Shown here piece by piece: positions 26,390 through 36,978 of a stretch of 64,000 bases of DNA. A program made the position numbers and the translations under genes. The stretch lies in assembly GCA_030849965.1 (NCBI GenBank), contig JAVDKL010000001.1, forward strand, positions 2,400,554 to 2,464,553, written 5' to 3'. The notes under the pieces were generated by a model. That model saw nothing but the letters and a program-made list of their open reading frames with translations. It made no database searches and was not told where the DNA came from. How positions within the stretch are numbered: the stretch's first letter is position 1; each line of letters begins with the position of its first letter. This stretch comes from Schauerella fraxinea (GTDB lineage Bacteria > Pseudomonadota > Gammaproteobacteria > Burkholderiales > Burkholderiaceae_B).

Positions 26390-27238
26390 ATGATCCCCAC
26401 ATCCTCAACCGAGGCCGGATTGCTTTCTGCCTCCGCCGCGACAGTTGCGGCATCCGCCACGTCATGCGGTGCTGCGCTCGAATCCGATGCTGCCGCCGCA
26501 TTGCCACCCATCATCTCGATGCGCGGGGTGAGCAAATGGTACGGCGATTTCCGCGTGCTCGACGGGCTGGCACTCGATGTACACGCCGGTGAAAAAGTGA
26601 TCCTGTGCGGGCCGTCAGGCTCGGGCAAATCAACCACGATCCGGCTGCTCAACAGGCTCGAACAGCACCAGAAGGGAACCGTGACGGTATGCGGCATCGA
26701 GCTCACCGACGACAACCGCAATATCGAAGCGATCCGCGCCGATGTGGGCATGGTGTTCCAGCACTTCAATCTCTTTCCGCATCTCACCGTACTGGACAAC
26801 TGCGTGCTGTCGCCCATGCTGGTGAAGAAGGTGCCGCGCCCCGAAGCCGAAGCGCGCGCCATGGCGTACCTGGAGCGGGTGAAGATCCCGCAGTTGGCCG
26901 GTCAGTATCCCGGCCAGATCTCAGGCGGCCAGAAGCAACGCGTCGCCATCGCGCGCGCGCTGTGCATGCAGCCCAAAGTGATGCTGTTCGATGAACCCAC
27001 TTCGGCGCTCGATCCCGAGATGGTCAAGGAAGTGCTCGATACGATGGTGTCGTTGGCCCGCGATGGGATGACGATGATCTGCGTCACTCACGAAATGGGG
27101 TTTGCGCGCGACGTGGGCGACCGCGTTGTGTTCATGGACGAAGGCCGCATCGTCGAAACCGATACGCCGCAGAACTTCTTCAGTGCCCCCAAGACGGAGC
27201 GCGCCCGCAGTTTCCTGGGCCAACTCATTTCGCATTGA
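26390..27238 (+). CDS. Polar amino acid ABC transporter, ATP-binding protein
   Basis: 282 residues. Walker [10 protein letters not shown], the Q loop in [10 protein letters not shown], signature SGGQKQR, Walker [13 protein letters not shown] and H-loop THEM are intact, as in GlnQ/HisP. The N-terminal 42 residues are Ala/Ser-rich and unusual for the family, so a later start is possible, although the ATG at 26390 is 5 bases after the permease stop. Its end overlaps the convergent amidohydrolase gene by 14 bases. Confidence 0.91.
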   Translation: MIPTSSTEAGLLSASAATVAASATSCGAALESDAAAALPPIISMRGVSKWYGDFRVLDGLALDVHAGEKVILCGPSGSGKSTTIRLLNRLEQHQKGTVTVCGIELTDDNRNIEAIRADVGMVFQHFNLFPHLTVLDNCVLSPMLVKKVPRPEAEARAMAYLERVKIPQLAGQYPGQISGGQKQRVAIARALCMQPKVMLFDEPTSALDPEMVKEVLDTMVSLARDGMTMICVTHEMGFARDVGDRVVFMDEGRIVETDTPQNFFSAPKTERARSFLGQLISH

Positions 27239-28673
27239 CGGGCGCGCCGCGCGCCGCATCCGCACGCTCGATGATGCCGGTCAGACTGGCCCGGGCGCGT
27301 TGCATCAGCGCCGGCACATCGATGCCCACCATGGCGCCGTCGCGTTTGACCACGCGGCCGTCGGCAATCACGGTGCGCACATTGGCCGGGGTGGCCGAAT
27401 ACACCAACCAGGCCGACGGATCGCCACCCGCGTAGGGCCCGATGTTCAACGCATTCATATCGATGATTTGCACATCGGCGCGCTTGCCGGGCGTCAACGA
27501 CCCGATCCGGTTCTGCATCCCCAACGCCGTGGCACCCCGGATCGTCGCCAATGCCAGCAGGTCGCGCGGCGACACCGACGTTTCCTTGCGCGCCGCACCC
27601 GATTGCGTCAGCGCGGCCAGCCGCATCGTGGCAAACATGTCGGCCGACCCGGCCAGCGCGTTGCCGTCGATACCCAGGCCGAGCCGTTCCACGTCGGCAT
27701 AGGTCGACAATAACGTCAGTCCGTAACCCACCCGTTGTTCGGTCAAAGGCGTGAGCGCCACGCTTGCGCCGGCCTGATTCAATGCGGCGATCTGGTCGGG
27801 CCGCGCATCGGTCGCGTGCACCACCTGCATGTCGGGGCCCAACAGCCTGCGCGCGATCAACGCGTCGAACATGGCTTCGGCGTTGCCGCTCACATGCACT
27901 GCCACCGGCAGCTTCAATCTCCGGGCCGTCTCGAGTTCTTCAAGCTTGGCGGGCCACACGGCGGCGTCATCGAGTTTGGGCGGGAGGCGCCAGGCCAGCC
28001 CCAGGGTAATGCGACCGTCGGCACTGTGCCGCGCCCAGTCTTCGGCCAGTGCCTGCAGATGCGGCAGATCGGTTTGTTTGGCGGTGGTTTTGCTTTGCGC
28101 GCCGTAAAGCAGGCGCGATCGCAACGGCGCATCGCGCAGCGCGGCCAAAGCAGCCGTCATGTGTTCGCGCGTTTGCACATTGTCGAAAAAATCGGTCATG
28201 GTGGTGATGCCGCCATACGCGCCCTCGACCGTGCCGAGCAGGATGCCCACGTAGGTGTCATCCGGCGTGAAGGACGGCGCGAGCCGGTTCGTGGTGCTGA
28301 AGAAGGCGGTTTCGGGCGTGTTGCGGTACTGCCCGCGCAACGCTGTGATCCACAAGTGCGAATGGGTATCCACAAAGCCCGGCATCACCACTTGCCCCGC
28401 CGCGTCGATGATCTCGCTGCCGTCATCGGCGGTCAACGCAGGGCCGACGTCGGCAATCCGGCCATCGCGAATGCGAACGTCAGCACGCGGCAAGTCTCCC
28501 AGCGCCCCGTCCATCGTCATCACATAGCCGTTCCTGATCAGCACGTTGGGAGCGGTGTCCGGGGCGGCCCACGCCGTCGGGCCTGCCAGTGCCGCGCCAA
28601 TACCCAGTGCGAATGCCGCCTTGTGCAGCCGCAGCAACCGCCGTATTCCGCAAAAAATCCCGTTCAGACCCAT
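27225..28673 (-). CDS. Exported TRZ/ATZ-like amidohydrolase
   Basis: 482 residues of the amidohydrolase superfamily (cytosine/guanine deaminase, chlorohydrolase group). Metal residues are in VDTHSHLW (HxH), AVHVSGN, VVHATDA and GIDGN. The C-terminus has the usual [22 protein letters not shown]. It begins with an apparent signal peptide ([20 protein letters not shown], cleavage near AWAAP), so a periplasmic location is likely, which is uncommon for the group. GGGGGAAG lies 7 bases before the ATG. Divergent from the Dpp-type operon and may prepare or degrade its substrate. Confidence 0.86.
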   Translation of the reverse strand: MGLNGIFCGIRRLLRLHKAAFALGIGAALAGPTAWAAPDTAPNVLIRNGYVMTMDGALGDLPRADVRIRDGRIADVGPALTADDGSEIIDAAGQVVMPGFVDTHSHLWITALRGQYRNTPETAFFSTTNRLAPSFTPDDTYVGILLGTVEGAYGGITTMTDFFDNVQTREHMTAALAALRDAPLRSRLLYGAQSKTTAKQTDLPHLQALAEDWARHSADGRITLGLAWRLPPKLDDAAVWPAKLEELETARRLKLPVAVHVSGNAEAMFDALIARRLLGPDMQVVHATDARPDQIAALNQAGASVALTPLTEQRVGYGLTLLSTYADVERLGLGIDGNALAGSADMFATMRLAALTQSGAARKETSVSPRDLLALATIRGATALGMQNRIGSLTPGKRADVQIIDMNALNIGPYAGGDPSAWLVYSATPANVRTVIADGRVVKRDGAMVGIDVPALMQRARASLTGIIERADAARGAPVNAK

Positions 28674-28788
28674 TTTTTCGCTTCCCCCTGTTGTCTAATC
28701 ACCGGCGCGCCGCAGGCGCACCCTGTATCGCATACCGGCCAAAGCGCGCAAAATCACCCGATCGATCCATAAACTTTTCTTGTCAGTA

Positions 28789-28815
28789 ACAAAAACAAGT
28801 CAAATTGATTTTTGT
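28789..28815. promoter_or_regulatory. Inverted repeat in the amidohydrolase/Dpp divergent region
   Basis: ACAAAAA (28789-28795) and TTTTTGT (28809-28815) are perfect reverse complements separated by 13 bases, within the 233-base gap between divergent genes. Possible operator; no neighbouring regulator gene is obvious. Confidence 0.3.
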
Positions 28816-28906
28816 GGTCACCAGACGGTAAGCTCGCCGGTCAGGCCGCCCGCAAAGACGAATGGCCACTGGACGTAACCATACGACCTCCATAGGGAAA
28901 ATCAGC

Positions 28907-30415
28907 ATGAAACGTTTGCGCATCACGCTCGGCGCAGTGCTCCTGGCACTGGCCGCAACCCCCACGATGGCTCAAAATCTGCGCATCGGGTTGCAGGAAG
29001 ATCCCGACGTGCTGGATCCGCACCGCGCCCGCACCTATGTGGGCCGCATCGTGTTTACGTCGCTGTGCGACAAACTGGTGGACATCAATTCGAAGCTCGA
29101 GTTCATTCCGCAACTGGCCCAATCGTGGTCGTGGAACGCCGACAATACCGTGCTGACCTTCAAGCTGCGCACCGACGCGACCTTCCATGACGGCGCCAAG
29201 TTCGACGCCGCCGCGGCCAAGGCCAACCTCGACCGCGCCATGACGCTGCAGGACAGTCTGCGCAAGAGCGAACTGACGTCCGTGGCAAAAGTGGACGCGC
29301 CGGATGCCGAAACGCTGGTGCTGACCTTGAAGCAAGCCGACGCCACCCTGATCGCGCAGTTGTCCGACCGGGCCGGCATGATGCTCTCGCCCAAGACCTT
29401 CAACGACCAGGATCCGGCAGCCGTGGGCCGCGCGCCTGTGTGCTCGGGTCCCTACAAATTCGTGCAGCGGGTGCAGAACGATCGCATCGTCCTGGAGAAA
29501 TTCGACGGTTACTACAACACCAAGGATTTCGCGTTCAAACGCCTGACGTTCCTGCCGATCCCCGATACCACCGTGCGGTTGTCGAACCTGCGTGCGGGCG
29601 ATCTGGATCTCGTCGAACGCATCAATCCGTCGGACGCCGCGCAAGTCAAGGGCGACGCCAATCTGACGCTTTCGACAGTGGCCGGACTGGGCTTTCAACA
29701 GTTCCGCTTCAACGTCGGCAACGGTGAGCGCGCCAAGACCAGCCCGTTCAAGGACAAGCGCGTGCGCCAGGCGTTCCAGCTCATCCTCGATCGCAACGTG
29801 ATCAACGAAGTGATCGGCGGCGGCCTGTTCGAGCCGGCCCAGCAACCCTTCCCGCCCGCCAGCCCCTACAGCAGCGACAAGTTCCCCGTGACCCAGCGCA
29901 ACGTGGCCAAGGCGAAAGCACTGCTGAAGGAAGCGGGTGTGGAGCGCGTGAAGGCTGAGCTCATGTTCGGCAACAACACGACCACCTCGGCCATGGCCGA
30001 GATGACCCAGGCGATGGCTGCCGAGGCCGGGTTCGATCTGAGCCTGCGTCCCACCGAATACGCCGCGATGCAGAAAGAAGCCATCGCCGGCAACTTCGAT
30101 GTCATCATCATCGGCTGGTCGGGCCGGGTCGATCCGGATGGCAACATCTATGGCTTCCTCACGACCAAGGGCGCCCTGAACGACGGCAAGTACAGCAACC
30201 CCGACGTCGATCGTTTACTGGGCGAAGCGCGCACGGTGAACGACACGGCCGCACGCAAGGCGCTTTACGATCAAGCGCAAACCATCATTCAGGACGAACT
30301 GCCCCAGATCAATATTTACTTCCAGCCGTGGCCTTTCGCGGTGCAAAAGAAGATCAAAGGCTTCGTTCCCTATCCCGACGGCATGATCCGCCTGAAGGGC
30401 GTTACCGCAGGCTGA
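28907..30415 (+). CDS. Dipeptide/oligopeptide-type ABC substrate-binding protein
   Basis: 502 residues, SBP family 5 (DppA/GsiB/OppA-like). Signal peptide about 1-22 (TPTMA cleavage), then NLRIGLQEDPDVLDPHRAR; APVCSGPYKF and the FDGYYN segment are characteristic. The ATG at 28907 is preferred because the signal peptide begins there (MKRLRITLGAVLLALAATP). First gene of a five-gene operon; substrate could be a peptide or another amide, not readable here. Confidence 0.92.
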   Translation: MKRLRITLGAVLLALAATPTMAQNLRIGLQEDPDVLDPHRARTYVGRIVFTSLCDKLVDINSKLEFIPQLAQSWSWNADNTVLTFKLRTDATFHDGAKFDAAAAKANLDRAMTLQDSLRKSELTSVAKVDAPDAETLVLTLKQADATLIAQLSDRAGMMLSPKTFNDQDPAAVGRAPVCSGPYKFVQRVQNDRIVLEKFDGYYNTKDFAFKRLTFLPIPDTTVRLSNLRAGDLDLVERINPSDAAQVKGDANLTLSTVAGLGFQQFRFNVGNGERAKTSPFKDKRVRQAFQLILDRNVINEVIGGGLFEPAQQPFPPASPYSSDKFPVTQRNVAKAKALLKEAGVERVKAELMFGNNTTTSAMAEMTQAMAAEAGFDLSLRPTEYAAMQKEAIAGNFDVIIIGWSGRVDPDGNIYGFLTTKGALNDGKYSNPDVDRLLGEARTVNDTAARKALYDQAQTIIQDELPQINIYFQPWPFAVQKKIKGFVPYPDGMIRLKGVTAG

Positions 30416-30422
30416 TTTCCCC

Positions 30423-31367
30423 ATGCTCAAGCTTATTTTGCGCCGCGTGCTCGTCGCGATCCCGACACTGATTCTGGTGTCGATGATCGTGTTCGGGCTG
30501 CAGAAAATCCTCCCGGGCGATCCGGTACTGACCCTCGCGGGTGAAGAGCGCGACCCCGCCGTGCTCGACTACCTGCGCGACAAGTACCGCCTCGACGATC
30601 CCTTGCCGATGCAGTACGCCGCGTGGGTGGGTCAGGTGCTGCAAGGCGATCTCGGTCGCTCGCTGCGCACGGATGTGCCGGTCACCACGCTCATCGCCCA
30701 GAAGCTGCCCGTCACGCTGCAACTGGCGGTGATGGCGATGTTCTGGGCGCTCCTGCTCGGCATTCCGGCCGGCATTCTGGCTGCGGTCAAAAAAGGCACG
30801 AAGGTCGAGTACGGGGCCAACGTGGCGGCCCTCTCCGGCATGTCCATCCCCAACTTCTGGCTGGGCATCCTGCTCATCATGCTGGTGTCGGTGCAGTGGC
30901 GCTTGTTGCCGGCGTCGGGTTATGTGCCGCCGTCGCAAGATCTTTGGCTGTCGTTCAAGACGATGCTGATGCCCTCGATCGTGCTGTCGACCGCACTGGC
31001 CGCGTATCTGATGCGGCACACACGGTCATCGATGCTCGAGGCGCTCAATGCGGATTACGTGCGCACCGCGCGCGCCAAGGGCGTGTCGCCCCGCGGCGTG
31101 GTGTTGCGCCACGCGCTGCGCAATGCGCTGATGCCGATCGTCACGCTGGTCACGTTGCTTTTTGGCGAATTGCTCGCCGGCGCCGTGCTCACCGAGCAGG
31201 TCTTCACGATTCCCGGCTTCGGCAAGCTGATCGTCGATGCCGTGTTCAATCGCGACTACGCCGTCGTGCAAGGTGTGGTGCTGGTGGTGGCCGCCGGCTT
31301 CATCATCATGAACCTCGTGGCCGACGTGCTGTACATCCTTATCAATCCTCGCCTGAGACACGCATGA
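30423..31367 (+). CDS. Dpp-type ABC transporter permease B
   Basis: 314 residues with six hydrophobic segments. The start MLKLILRRVLVAIPTLILVS and the EAA loop YVRTARAKGVSPRGVVLRHALRN, together with LLFGELLAGAVLTEQVFTIPG, identify the DppB/OppB family. It begins 7 bases after the binding-protein stop and overlaps the next gene by ATGA. Confidence 0.93.
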   Translation: MLKLILRRVLVAIPTLILVSMIVFGLQKILPGDPVLTLAGEERDPAVLDYLRDKYRLDDPLPMQYAAWVGQVLQGDLGRSLRTDVPVTTLIAQKLPVTLQLAVMAMFWALLLGIPAGILAAVKKGTKVEYGANVAALSGMSIPNFWLGILLIMLVSVQWRLLPASGYVPPSQDLWLSFKTMLMPSIVLSTALAAYLMRHTRSSMLEALNADYVRTARAKGVSPRGVVLRHALRNALMPIVTLVTLLFGELLAGAVLTEQVFTIPGFGKLIVDAVFNRDYAVVQGVVLVVAAGFIIMNLVADVLYILINPRLRHA

Positions 31368-32254
31368 GTACGCCGATCGCGACTTCCGTCGCCGCCCCGG
31401 CCATGGTGGCCCCGGCCCGCCGCCGCCACCGCGCCTGGCACAAATTCAAACGCAACCGCGGGGCCGTGTTCGGCGCCATCGTGGTGCTGATCTTCGCCAT
31501 TCTCGCGATCTTCGCGCCGTGGATCGCCACGCACGATCCGCTGCAGACCAGCTTCATGGCCATTCGCAAGGCGCCCTCGGCCGCCCTGTGGCTGGGCTCC
31601 GACGAACTGGGCCGCGATATCTTCAGCCGGCTCGTCTATGGCGCCCGCGCCTCGCTGATGGCGGGCGTGGTGTCGGTGCTGATCGCACTGGCCGTGGGCG
31701 TGCCCTTCGGCCTGATCTCCGGCTACTTCGGCGGCTGGACCGACAGCATCATTTCGCGCGCCACCGAGGCCTTGCTGGCGATTCCGTTCCTGATTCTCGC
31801 CATCGCGCTGGCGGCCTTCCTCGGGCCCAGCCTGAGCAACGCCATGATTGCCATCGGGGTATCGGCCGCACCCAATTTCGTGCGGCTCACGCGCGGGCAG
31901 GTACTGTCGATCACCCGAGAAGATTACGTGCAGAGTGCGCGCGCCTTGGGCGCCTCGGATACGCGCATCATTTGCCGCCACATTTTCCCGAACGTAATGC
32001 CGCCCTTGATCGTGCAGGCCACGATCACGATCGCCACGGCCATCATCGCCGAAGCGAGCTTGTCCTTCCTCGGACTGGGCTTGCAGCCGCCCACGCCGTC
32101 GTGGGGCTCGATGCTCAACACGGCAAAGAACTTCATGACGCAAGCACCCTGGATGTCGATCTTCCCCGGTGCGGCGATCTTCCTGGCAGTGCTGGGTTTC
32201 AACATGCTGGGTGACGGTTTGCGCGACGCCCTGGATCCGCGACAAGAGAAATGA
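31364..32254 (+). CDS. Dpp-type ABC transporter permease C
   Basis: 296 residues: an N-terminal tail, TM1 ([20 protein letters not shown]), then the DppC/OppC landmarks [22 protein letters not shown], the EAA loop [23 protein letters not shown] and [15 protein letters not shown]. The ATG overlaps the DppB-like stop, and its own stop overlaps the ATPase start. Confidence 0.93.
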   Translation: MSTPIATSVAAPAMVAPARRRHRAWHKFKRNRGAVFGAIVVLIFAILAIFAPWIATHDPLQTSFMAIRKAPSAALWLGSDELGRDIFSRLVYGARASLMAGVVSVLIALAVGVPFGLISGYFGGWTDSIISRATEALLAIPFLILAIALAAFLGPSLSNAMIAIGVSAAPNFVRLTRGQVLSITREDYVQSARALGASDTRIICRHIFPNVMPPLIVQATITIATAIIAEASLSFLGLGLQPPTPSWGSMLNTAKNFMTQAPWMSIFPGAAIFLAVLGFNMLGDGLRDALDPRQEK

Positions 32255-34125
32255 CCACGGCCAATCTGGATACCCAACGCGTTCTGCAAGTCGACAATCT
32301 CTCGGTCGACTTCGCCACGCAACAAGGCGCGGTGCGCGCCGTTCGCAATGTGTCGTTCCACATCGATCGCCGCGAGACGCTTGCCATCGTCGGCGAGTCG
32401 GGCTCGGGCAAATCGGTGACCTCGCTCTCGCTCATGCGATTGATCGAGTACGGTGGCGGCACCATTACCGCCGACGGCTTGCGCCTGCGCCGCCGCAATG
32501 GTGAAACGGTCGACATGATGCGCGCGTCGGACCGCCAGCTGCAAAGCGTGCGCGGCTCCGACATCGCCATGATCTTCCAGGAGCCGATGACTTCGCTCAA
32601 CCCCAGCTTCACGGCCGGGGTGCAGATCGCCGAAGCCCTGCAACTGCATCAGAACCTGGATGCGGCAGCCGCCCGCGCCGAGACGCTGCGCATGCTCGAG
32701 CAGGTGCGCATTCCCGATGCGCGCGCCATCCTCGATCGCTATCCGCATCAGCTTTCGGGCGGAATGCGCCAGCGCGTGATGATCGCAATGGCGTTGTCGT
32801 GCAAACCGCAAGTGCTCATCGCCGACGAACCCACCACGGCGCTGGATGTGACCATCCAGGCGCAGATCCTGCAATTGATTCGTCAGCTGCAGGAAGAGAT
32901 GGACATGGGCGTGATCTTCATCACGCACGACATGGGTGTGGTCGCCGAAGTGGCCGATCGCGTGCTGGTGATGTACCGCGGCGAAAAGGTCGAAGACGGC
33001 ACGTCGGACGACATTTTTTCAGCGCCGCAGCATCCCTACACGCGCGCATTGCTCTCGGCCGTGCCGCGTTTGGGTGCGATGAACGGCACCGATGCGCCGG
33101 CGCCCTTCCCGCTCTTGGAAGTCGCCCAGGCCGCCGCAGGCGTCGAAGCCGTGCCGGTGGCACCGCCCACCGATACCGTGCGCCGCGAGAACGGCCCGAT
33201 CCTGCAGATTCGCAATCTGGTCACGCGTTTCGACATCCCCGGCGGCATTCTGGGCCGCACGCAACGCCGGGTACACGCCGTCGAGCAGGTGAGTTTCGAT
33301 CTCTTCCCGGGCGAGACGCTGTCATTGGTGGGTGAGTCGGGTTGCGGCAAAACCACCACCGGCCGGTCGCTGCTGCAGTTGGTCAAAAGCCAGTCGGGCG
33401 ACATCACGTTCGACGGCCAGAATATCCGCACCTTGCGTGGCTCGGCCATGCAACGGTTGCGCCAGCATATCCAGATCATTTTCCAGGATCCGTTCGCCTC
33501 GCTCGATCCCCGCATGACGGTGGGCTACTCGATCATGGAGCCGCTGCTGATTCATAACGTGGCGCGTGGCCGCAAGGCGCAAGAACGCGTGCGGTGGTTG
33601 ATGGACAAATGCGGGCTATCGCCCGAGATGATCGACCGGTATCCGCACGAGTTTTCGGGTGGGCAGCGGCAACGGATCTGCATTGCACGCGCCTTGGCAC
33701 TCAACCCCAAGGTCGTGATTGCGGACGAGTCCGTGTCGGCGTTGGACGTGTCGATTCAGGCGCAGATCGTCAACCTGCTGCTGGATCTGCAACGTGAACT
33801 GGGCGTGTCGTTCCTGTTCATCTCGCACGATATGGCGGTGGTCGAGCGCGTGAGCCATCGGGTTGCCGTGATGTACCTGGGCCAGATCGTCGAGATCGGC
33901 CCGCGCCGTGCTGTATTCGAAGCGCCGCAGCATGCCTATACGAAGAAGCTCATGTCGGCCGTGCCGGTGGCGGATCCGCAGCGTCGCCATCGCCAGCGTT
34001 CGCTCTTAGTGGACGAAATCCCGTCGACCGTGCGCGCGCTTGGCGATGAGCCCGTGGTGCAGCCGCTGGTTGAAGTAGGTCCCGGCCACTACGTGGCACG
34101 CCACGCCGTGGGAAAATACAGCTAA
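32251..34125 (+). CDS. Fused Dpp-type ABC ATPase (two nucleotide-binding domains)
   Basis: 624 residues with two complete ATPase domains, equivalent to DppD and DppF joined, as in GsiA/YejF. Domain 1 (about 10-270): [35 protein letters not shown]. Domain 2 (about 310-600): [36 protein letters not shown] (Ser for the usual Pro). The ATG overlaps the permease stop. It powers uptake by the upstream permeases. Confidence 0.94.
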   Translation: MTTANLDTQRVLQVDNLSVDFATQQGAVRAVRNVSFHIDRRETLAIVGESGSGKSVTSLSLMRLIEYGGGTITADGLRLRRRNGETVDMMRASDRQLQSVRGSDIAMIFQEPMTSLNPSFTAGVQIAEALQLHQNLDAAAARAETLRMLEQVRIPDARAILDRYPHQLSGGMRQRVMIAMALSCKPQVLIADEPTTALDVTIQAQILQLIRQLQEEMDMGVIFITHDMGVVAEVADRVLVMYRGEKVEDGTSDDIFSAPQHPYTRALLSAVPRLGAMNGTDAPAPFPLLEVAQAAAGVEAVPVAPPTDTVRRENGPILQIRNLVTRFDIPGGILGRTQRRVHAVEQVSFDLFPGETLSLVGESGCGKTTTGRSLLQLVKSQSGDITFDGQNIRTLRGSAMQRLRQHIQIIFQDPFASLDPRMTVGYSIMEPLLIHNVARGRKAQERVRWLMDKCGLSPEMIDRYPHEFSGGQRQRICIARALALNPKVVIADESVSALDVSIQAQIVNLLLDLQRELGVSFLFISHDMAVVERVSHRVAVMYLGQIVEIGPRRAVFEAPQHAYTKKLMSAVPVADPQRRHRQRSLLVDEIPSTVRALGDEPVVQPLVEVGPGHYVARHAVGKYS

Positions 34126-34144
34126 TCCATCACGAGAGACCGCC

Positions 34145-34519
34145 ATGCCCATCGTTGCCATGCAAATCATGACCGGCTACAGCGCCGCCCAGAAAACGGC
34201 GCTGCTCAAGACGTCGAGCCAGGCCATCGTGGACAGCATCGCCGCGCCGCTGGCCTCGGTGCGGATCACGTTGCAGGAAATCGAACCGGCCCACGTGATC
34301 GTGGCCGGCGAGATCGGCCACCCGATGGCGCGCGCCGACGTGAAGCTCATCACCGGCCGCACGGAAGCGTTGAAGGACGCGTTGTTCGCCGCCTTGAACG
34401 GCGCGATCTGCGAAAGCCTGGGCATCGCCGGGGACGACGTGCGCATCATCGTGACGGATGTGCCCAAGACCGATATGGGTGTGGCCAACGGCGTCAGCGC
34501 CAAGGCCGCCGGACGCTGA
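34145..34519 (+). CDS. Fused two-domain 4-oxalocrotonate tautomerase family protein
   Basis: 124 residues, about twice the 4-OT length. The first half begins MPIVAMQIMTGYS, giving the N-terminal catalytic proline after Met removal; the second half (VKLITGRTEALKDALFAAL onward) repeats the fold. The Arg11 equivalent is Tyr in the first half but kept in the second (ITGR), and the second-strand SVR/DVR arginine is in both. Such fusions occur in dehalogenase- and tautomerase-type enzymes acting on unsaturated acids. It lies 19 bases after the ABC ATPase, so it is likely part of that operon and acts on the imported compound. Confidence 0.83.
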   Translation: MPIVAMQIMTGYSAAQKTALLKTSSQAIVDSIAAPLASVRITLQEIEPAHVIVAGEIGHPMARADVKLITGRTEALKDALFAALNGAICESLGIAGDDVRIIVTDVPKTDMGVANGVSAKAAGR

Positions 34520-34827
34520 ATCGGCGAGGCATCGTTCCGATGCCGCTGTCCGAGCCGGGCCTGCTGCATGGCGCGCAATCGGTGCGCCAGGGTTTGCGGC
34601 GCCCGTCTTTCTGCTGATGCGCTGCGCGTCTCCCTCAGGCAGGTTTCTTGCTCGAACCGCTTCGCCGCAGCGCGCTTGGGGCGATAGTTGTAAATTCGCC
34701 GCGCGAATAAAAAGCGCACGAGCCGCCAAGCCCGGCGCATTAGAATCTGCTGCGACTGCACGCTGGTGCGTGCCCAACCCCTACGCGCATCGCGTTAAAA
34801 ATACACCTTTCGGCCGAGACCCTGTTC
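34520..34827. other. Intergenic region with a short hairpin
   Basis: No convincing gene in these 308 bases. Close to the tautomerase stop, GGCATCG (34528-34534) and CGATGCC (34538-34544) form a 7-bp stem with a 3-base loop, possibly ending the Dpp-type transcript. A TAGAAT at 34741 resembles a -10 box for the downstream kinase, but no good -35 was found. Confidence 0.4.
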
Positions 34828-36978
34828 ATGCAGTTTCTGACAAACGATTTTGACTGCGAGGGCTGGAAAGGCGAGATGGCGGCACGTATCCGCGCCTTCG
34901 ATTGGTCCCCTACCGAATTCGGCCCGCTGGACCAATGGTCCAACAGCCTGCGCGCTACGGTGCGCTGGATCCTCGCTTCGCCGCTGCCGATCGTGATGCT
35001 GTGGGGCAAAGCCGGCAGCATGATCTACAACGATGCCTATTCGGAGTTCGCGGGTGGACGCCACCCCTTCTTGCTGGGCTCCCCGGTTGAATTGGGATGG
35101 CCCGAAGTGGCGGCGTTCAACCGCGACGTGGTGAACACCTGCCTGGCCGGCGGCACCCTTTCATACCGGGATAAAGAGCTGGTGCTGTTGCGCAACGGCA
35201 AGCCCGAAGACGTGTGGATGGACCTCTTCTACAGCCCCGTGACCGAGGATGACGGGCGGCCTGCCGGCGTGGTGGCGATCGTGGTTGAAACCACCGATCG
35301 CATCATGCTCGAACGGCGTCGGCGCGAGGCTGAAGCGGCCTATCGCGCCGCCAACGAACGCTTGCAGTTCGCGCTCAACAGCGGCGCAGTGCTGGGGTCT
35401 TTCGTGTGGGACATCGACGCCAACTTGCTGTCGGGCGACGAGCGCTTTGCGCGCACCTTTTCGTTCCCGGTGGAGCAGTCGGAGCGTGGCTTACCGATCG
35501 AGGTCGCCACCGAGATCGTGCATCCGGATGACCTGGCGCGCGTCAATGCCGCCATTGCCCGTACCGTCAACGAAGGCGTGCCATACAGCAGCGAGTACCG
35601 GATTCGCCGCCCGGACGGCAGCTATCTGTGGATTCTGGCGAGCGGCCGATGTGAGTTCGATGCGGCCGGCAAGCCCACGCGTTTTCCCGGCGTGCTGATC
35701 GATATTCACGAGCGCAAGATTGCCGAGGATGCGCTTTACGAACTCACCCGCCATCTGGAGCAGCGCGTGACCGACGCGGTACAGGCCCGTTCGGCGGCTG
35801 AGGAACAACTGCGTCAATCGCAAAAGCTCGAAGCCATCGGCTCGCTCACAGGCGGGGTGGCGCACGACTTCAATAATGTGCTGCAGGTGATCGCGGGCAA
35901 CCTGCAATTGCTCGGCATGCAGGAGCGCAACAACCCCAAAGTACAAAAACGCGTCGAGGCCGCCAGCGCGGCCGTCAAACGCGGCGCCAAGTTATCGGCG
36001 CAGTTGCTGGCCTTCGCCAGGCGGCAGCCGCTCTCGCCCTCGGTGCTCAACACGCGGCGGGTATTCGATGCGCTGGAAGAACTGCTGCAACGGGCGCTGG
36101 GCGAGACCATCACGGTGAACATGTCGCTGCCTGACGACCCCTGGTCAATCCAGGTGGATCGCAATCAACTCGAAAACGCAGTGCTCAATCTGGCGATCAA
36201 CGCGCGCGATGCGCTGCATGGCGAGGGCGTGATCCATCTCGTGTCCGAGAACGTGGTGCTGGGTGCGGAGTATTGCCAGGGCAAGGAGCTCGCGCCGGGC
36301 GATTATGTGCGTATCTCGGTGGCCGACAATGGCGTGGGCATGACGCCCGAGGTGCTCAGCCATGCCTTCGAACCTTTTTTCACCACCAAGCCCGACGGCC
36401 ACGGCACGGGACTGGGCTTGAGCATGGTATTCGGCTTCGTGAAGCAAAGCGGCGGCCAGGTCGACATCACCAGCACGCCCGGCGCGGGCACCACGGTGCA
36501 TCTCTACTTTCCGCGCACGCTCGAAAGCGAAGTGAGCGCTGAAGACGTGATCGCCAAGCCCCATGCGGTAGGCGGCGACGAAACCGTGCTGGTGGTTGAG
36601 GACGATCACGATGTTCGCGGCACCGTGGTCGAATTGCTGAACCAGTTCGGATATACGGTGCTCAAGGCCGAGAATGGCGACGAGGCGCTCAGCATCCTGC
36701 AGACCGGCGCACGCGTCGATCTTGTCTTTACCGATGTGGTGATGCCTGGTCAGGTCAAAAGTGCGGATCTTGCGGCATGGGCCAAGGCCCAGTCGCCCAG
36801 CATTCCTGTGCTGTTTACCTCGGGCCATATTCGCGACGTGATTTCGCGCGACGGGCTGCTGACACCCGACGTGCATCTGCTCAGTAAACCTTATGAGCCG
36901 GATGCGCTGATGACCATGATCCGCAAGGTACTGACGGCGTCGATCACGTCGTCTTCACCATCGAGCGTGGCAGGTTGA
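34828..36978 (+). CDS. PAS-domain hybrid histidine kinase
   Basis: 716 residues without transmembrane segments. Two PAS regions (about 40-160; about 175-305, with the PAC-like GVLIDIHERK), a coiled coil, HisKA with GGVAHDFNN (subfamily with H-D-F-N-N), HATPase with N-box NLAINARDAL, G1 DNGVGM and G2 GTGLGLSM, then a C-terminal receiver (about 590-710) with VEDDHD and the phospho-aspartate in FTDVVMPG. Probably a cytoplasmic sensor; such kinases usually signal through their own receiver to an Hpt or a separate regulator, and none is adjacent. Its 3' end overlaps the convergent GntR gene by 35 bases. Confidence 0.92.
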   Translation: MQFLTNDFDCEGWKGEMAARIRAFDWSPTEFGPLDQWSNSLRATVRWILASPLPIVMLWGKAGSMIYNDAYSEFAGGRHPFLLGSPVELGWPEVAAFNRDVVNTCLAGGTLSYRDKELVLLRNGKPEDVWMDLFYSPVTEDDGRPAGVVAIVVETTDRIMLERRRREAEAAYRAANERLQFALNSGAVLGSFVWDIDANLLSGDERFARTFSFPVEQSERGLPIEVATEIVHPDDLARVNAAIARTVNEGVPYSSEYRIRRPDGSYLWILASGRCEFDAAGKPTRFPGVLIDIHERKIAEDALYELTRHLEQRVTDAVQARSAAEEQLRQSQKLEAIGSLTGGVAHDFNNVLQVIAGNLQLLGMQERNNPKVQKRVEAASAAVKRGAKLSAQLLAFARRQPLSPSVLNTRRVFDALEELLQRALGETITVNMSLPDDPWSIQVDRNQLENAVLNLAINARDALHGEGVIHLVSENVVLGAEYCQGKELAPGDYVRISVADNGVGMTPEVLSHAFEPFFTTKPDGHGTGLGLSMVFGFVKQSGGQVDITSTPGAGTTVHLYFPRTLESEVSAEDVIAKPHAVGGDETVLVVEDDHDVRGTVVELLNQFGYTVLKAENGDEALSILQTGARVDLVFTDVVMPGQVKSADLAAWAKAQSPSIPVLFTSGHIRDVISRDGLLTPDVHLLSKPYEPDALMTMIRKVLTASITSSSPSSVAG

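Noticed and set aside
31256-32245. Minus-strand frame opposite the DppC-like permease
   Set aside because: Gln/Arg/Gly-rich shadow frame; the permease motifs are on the plus strand.
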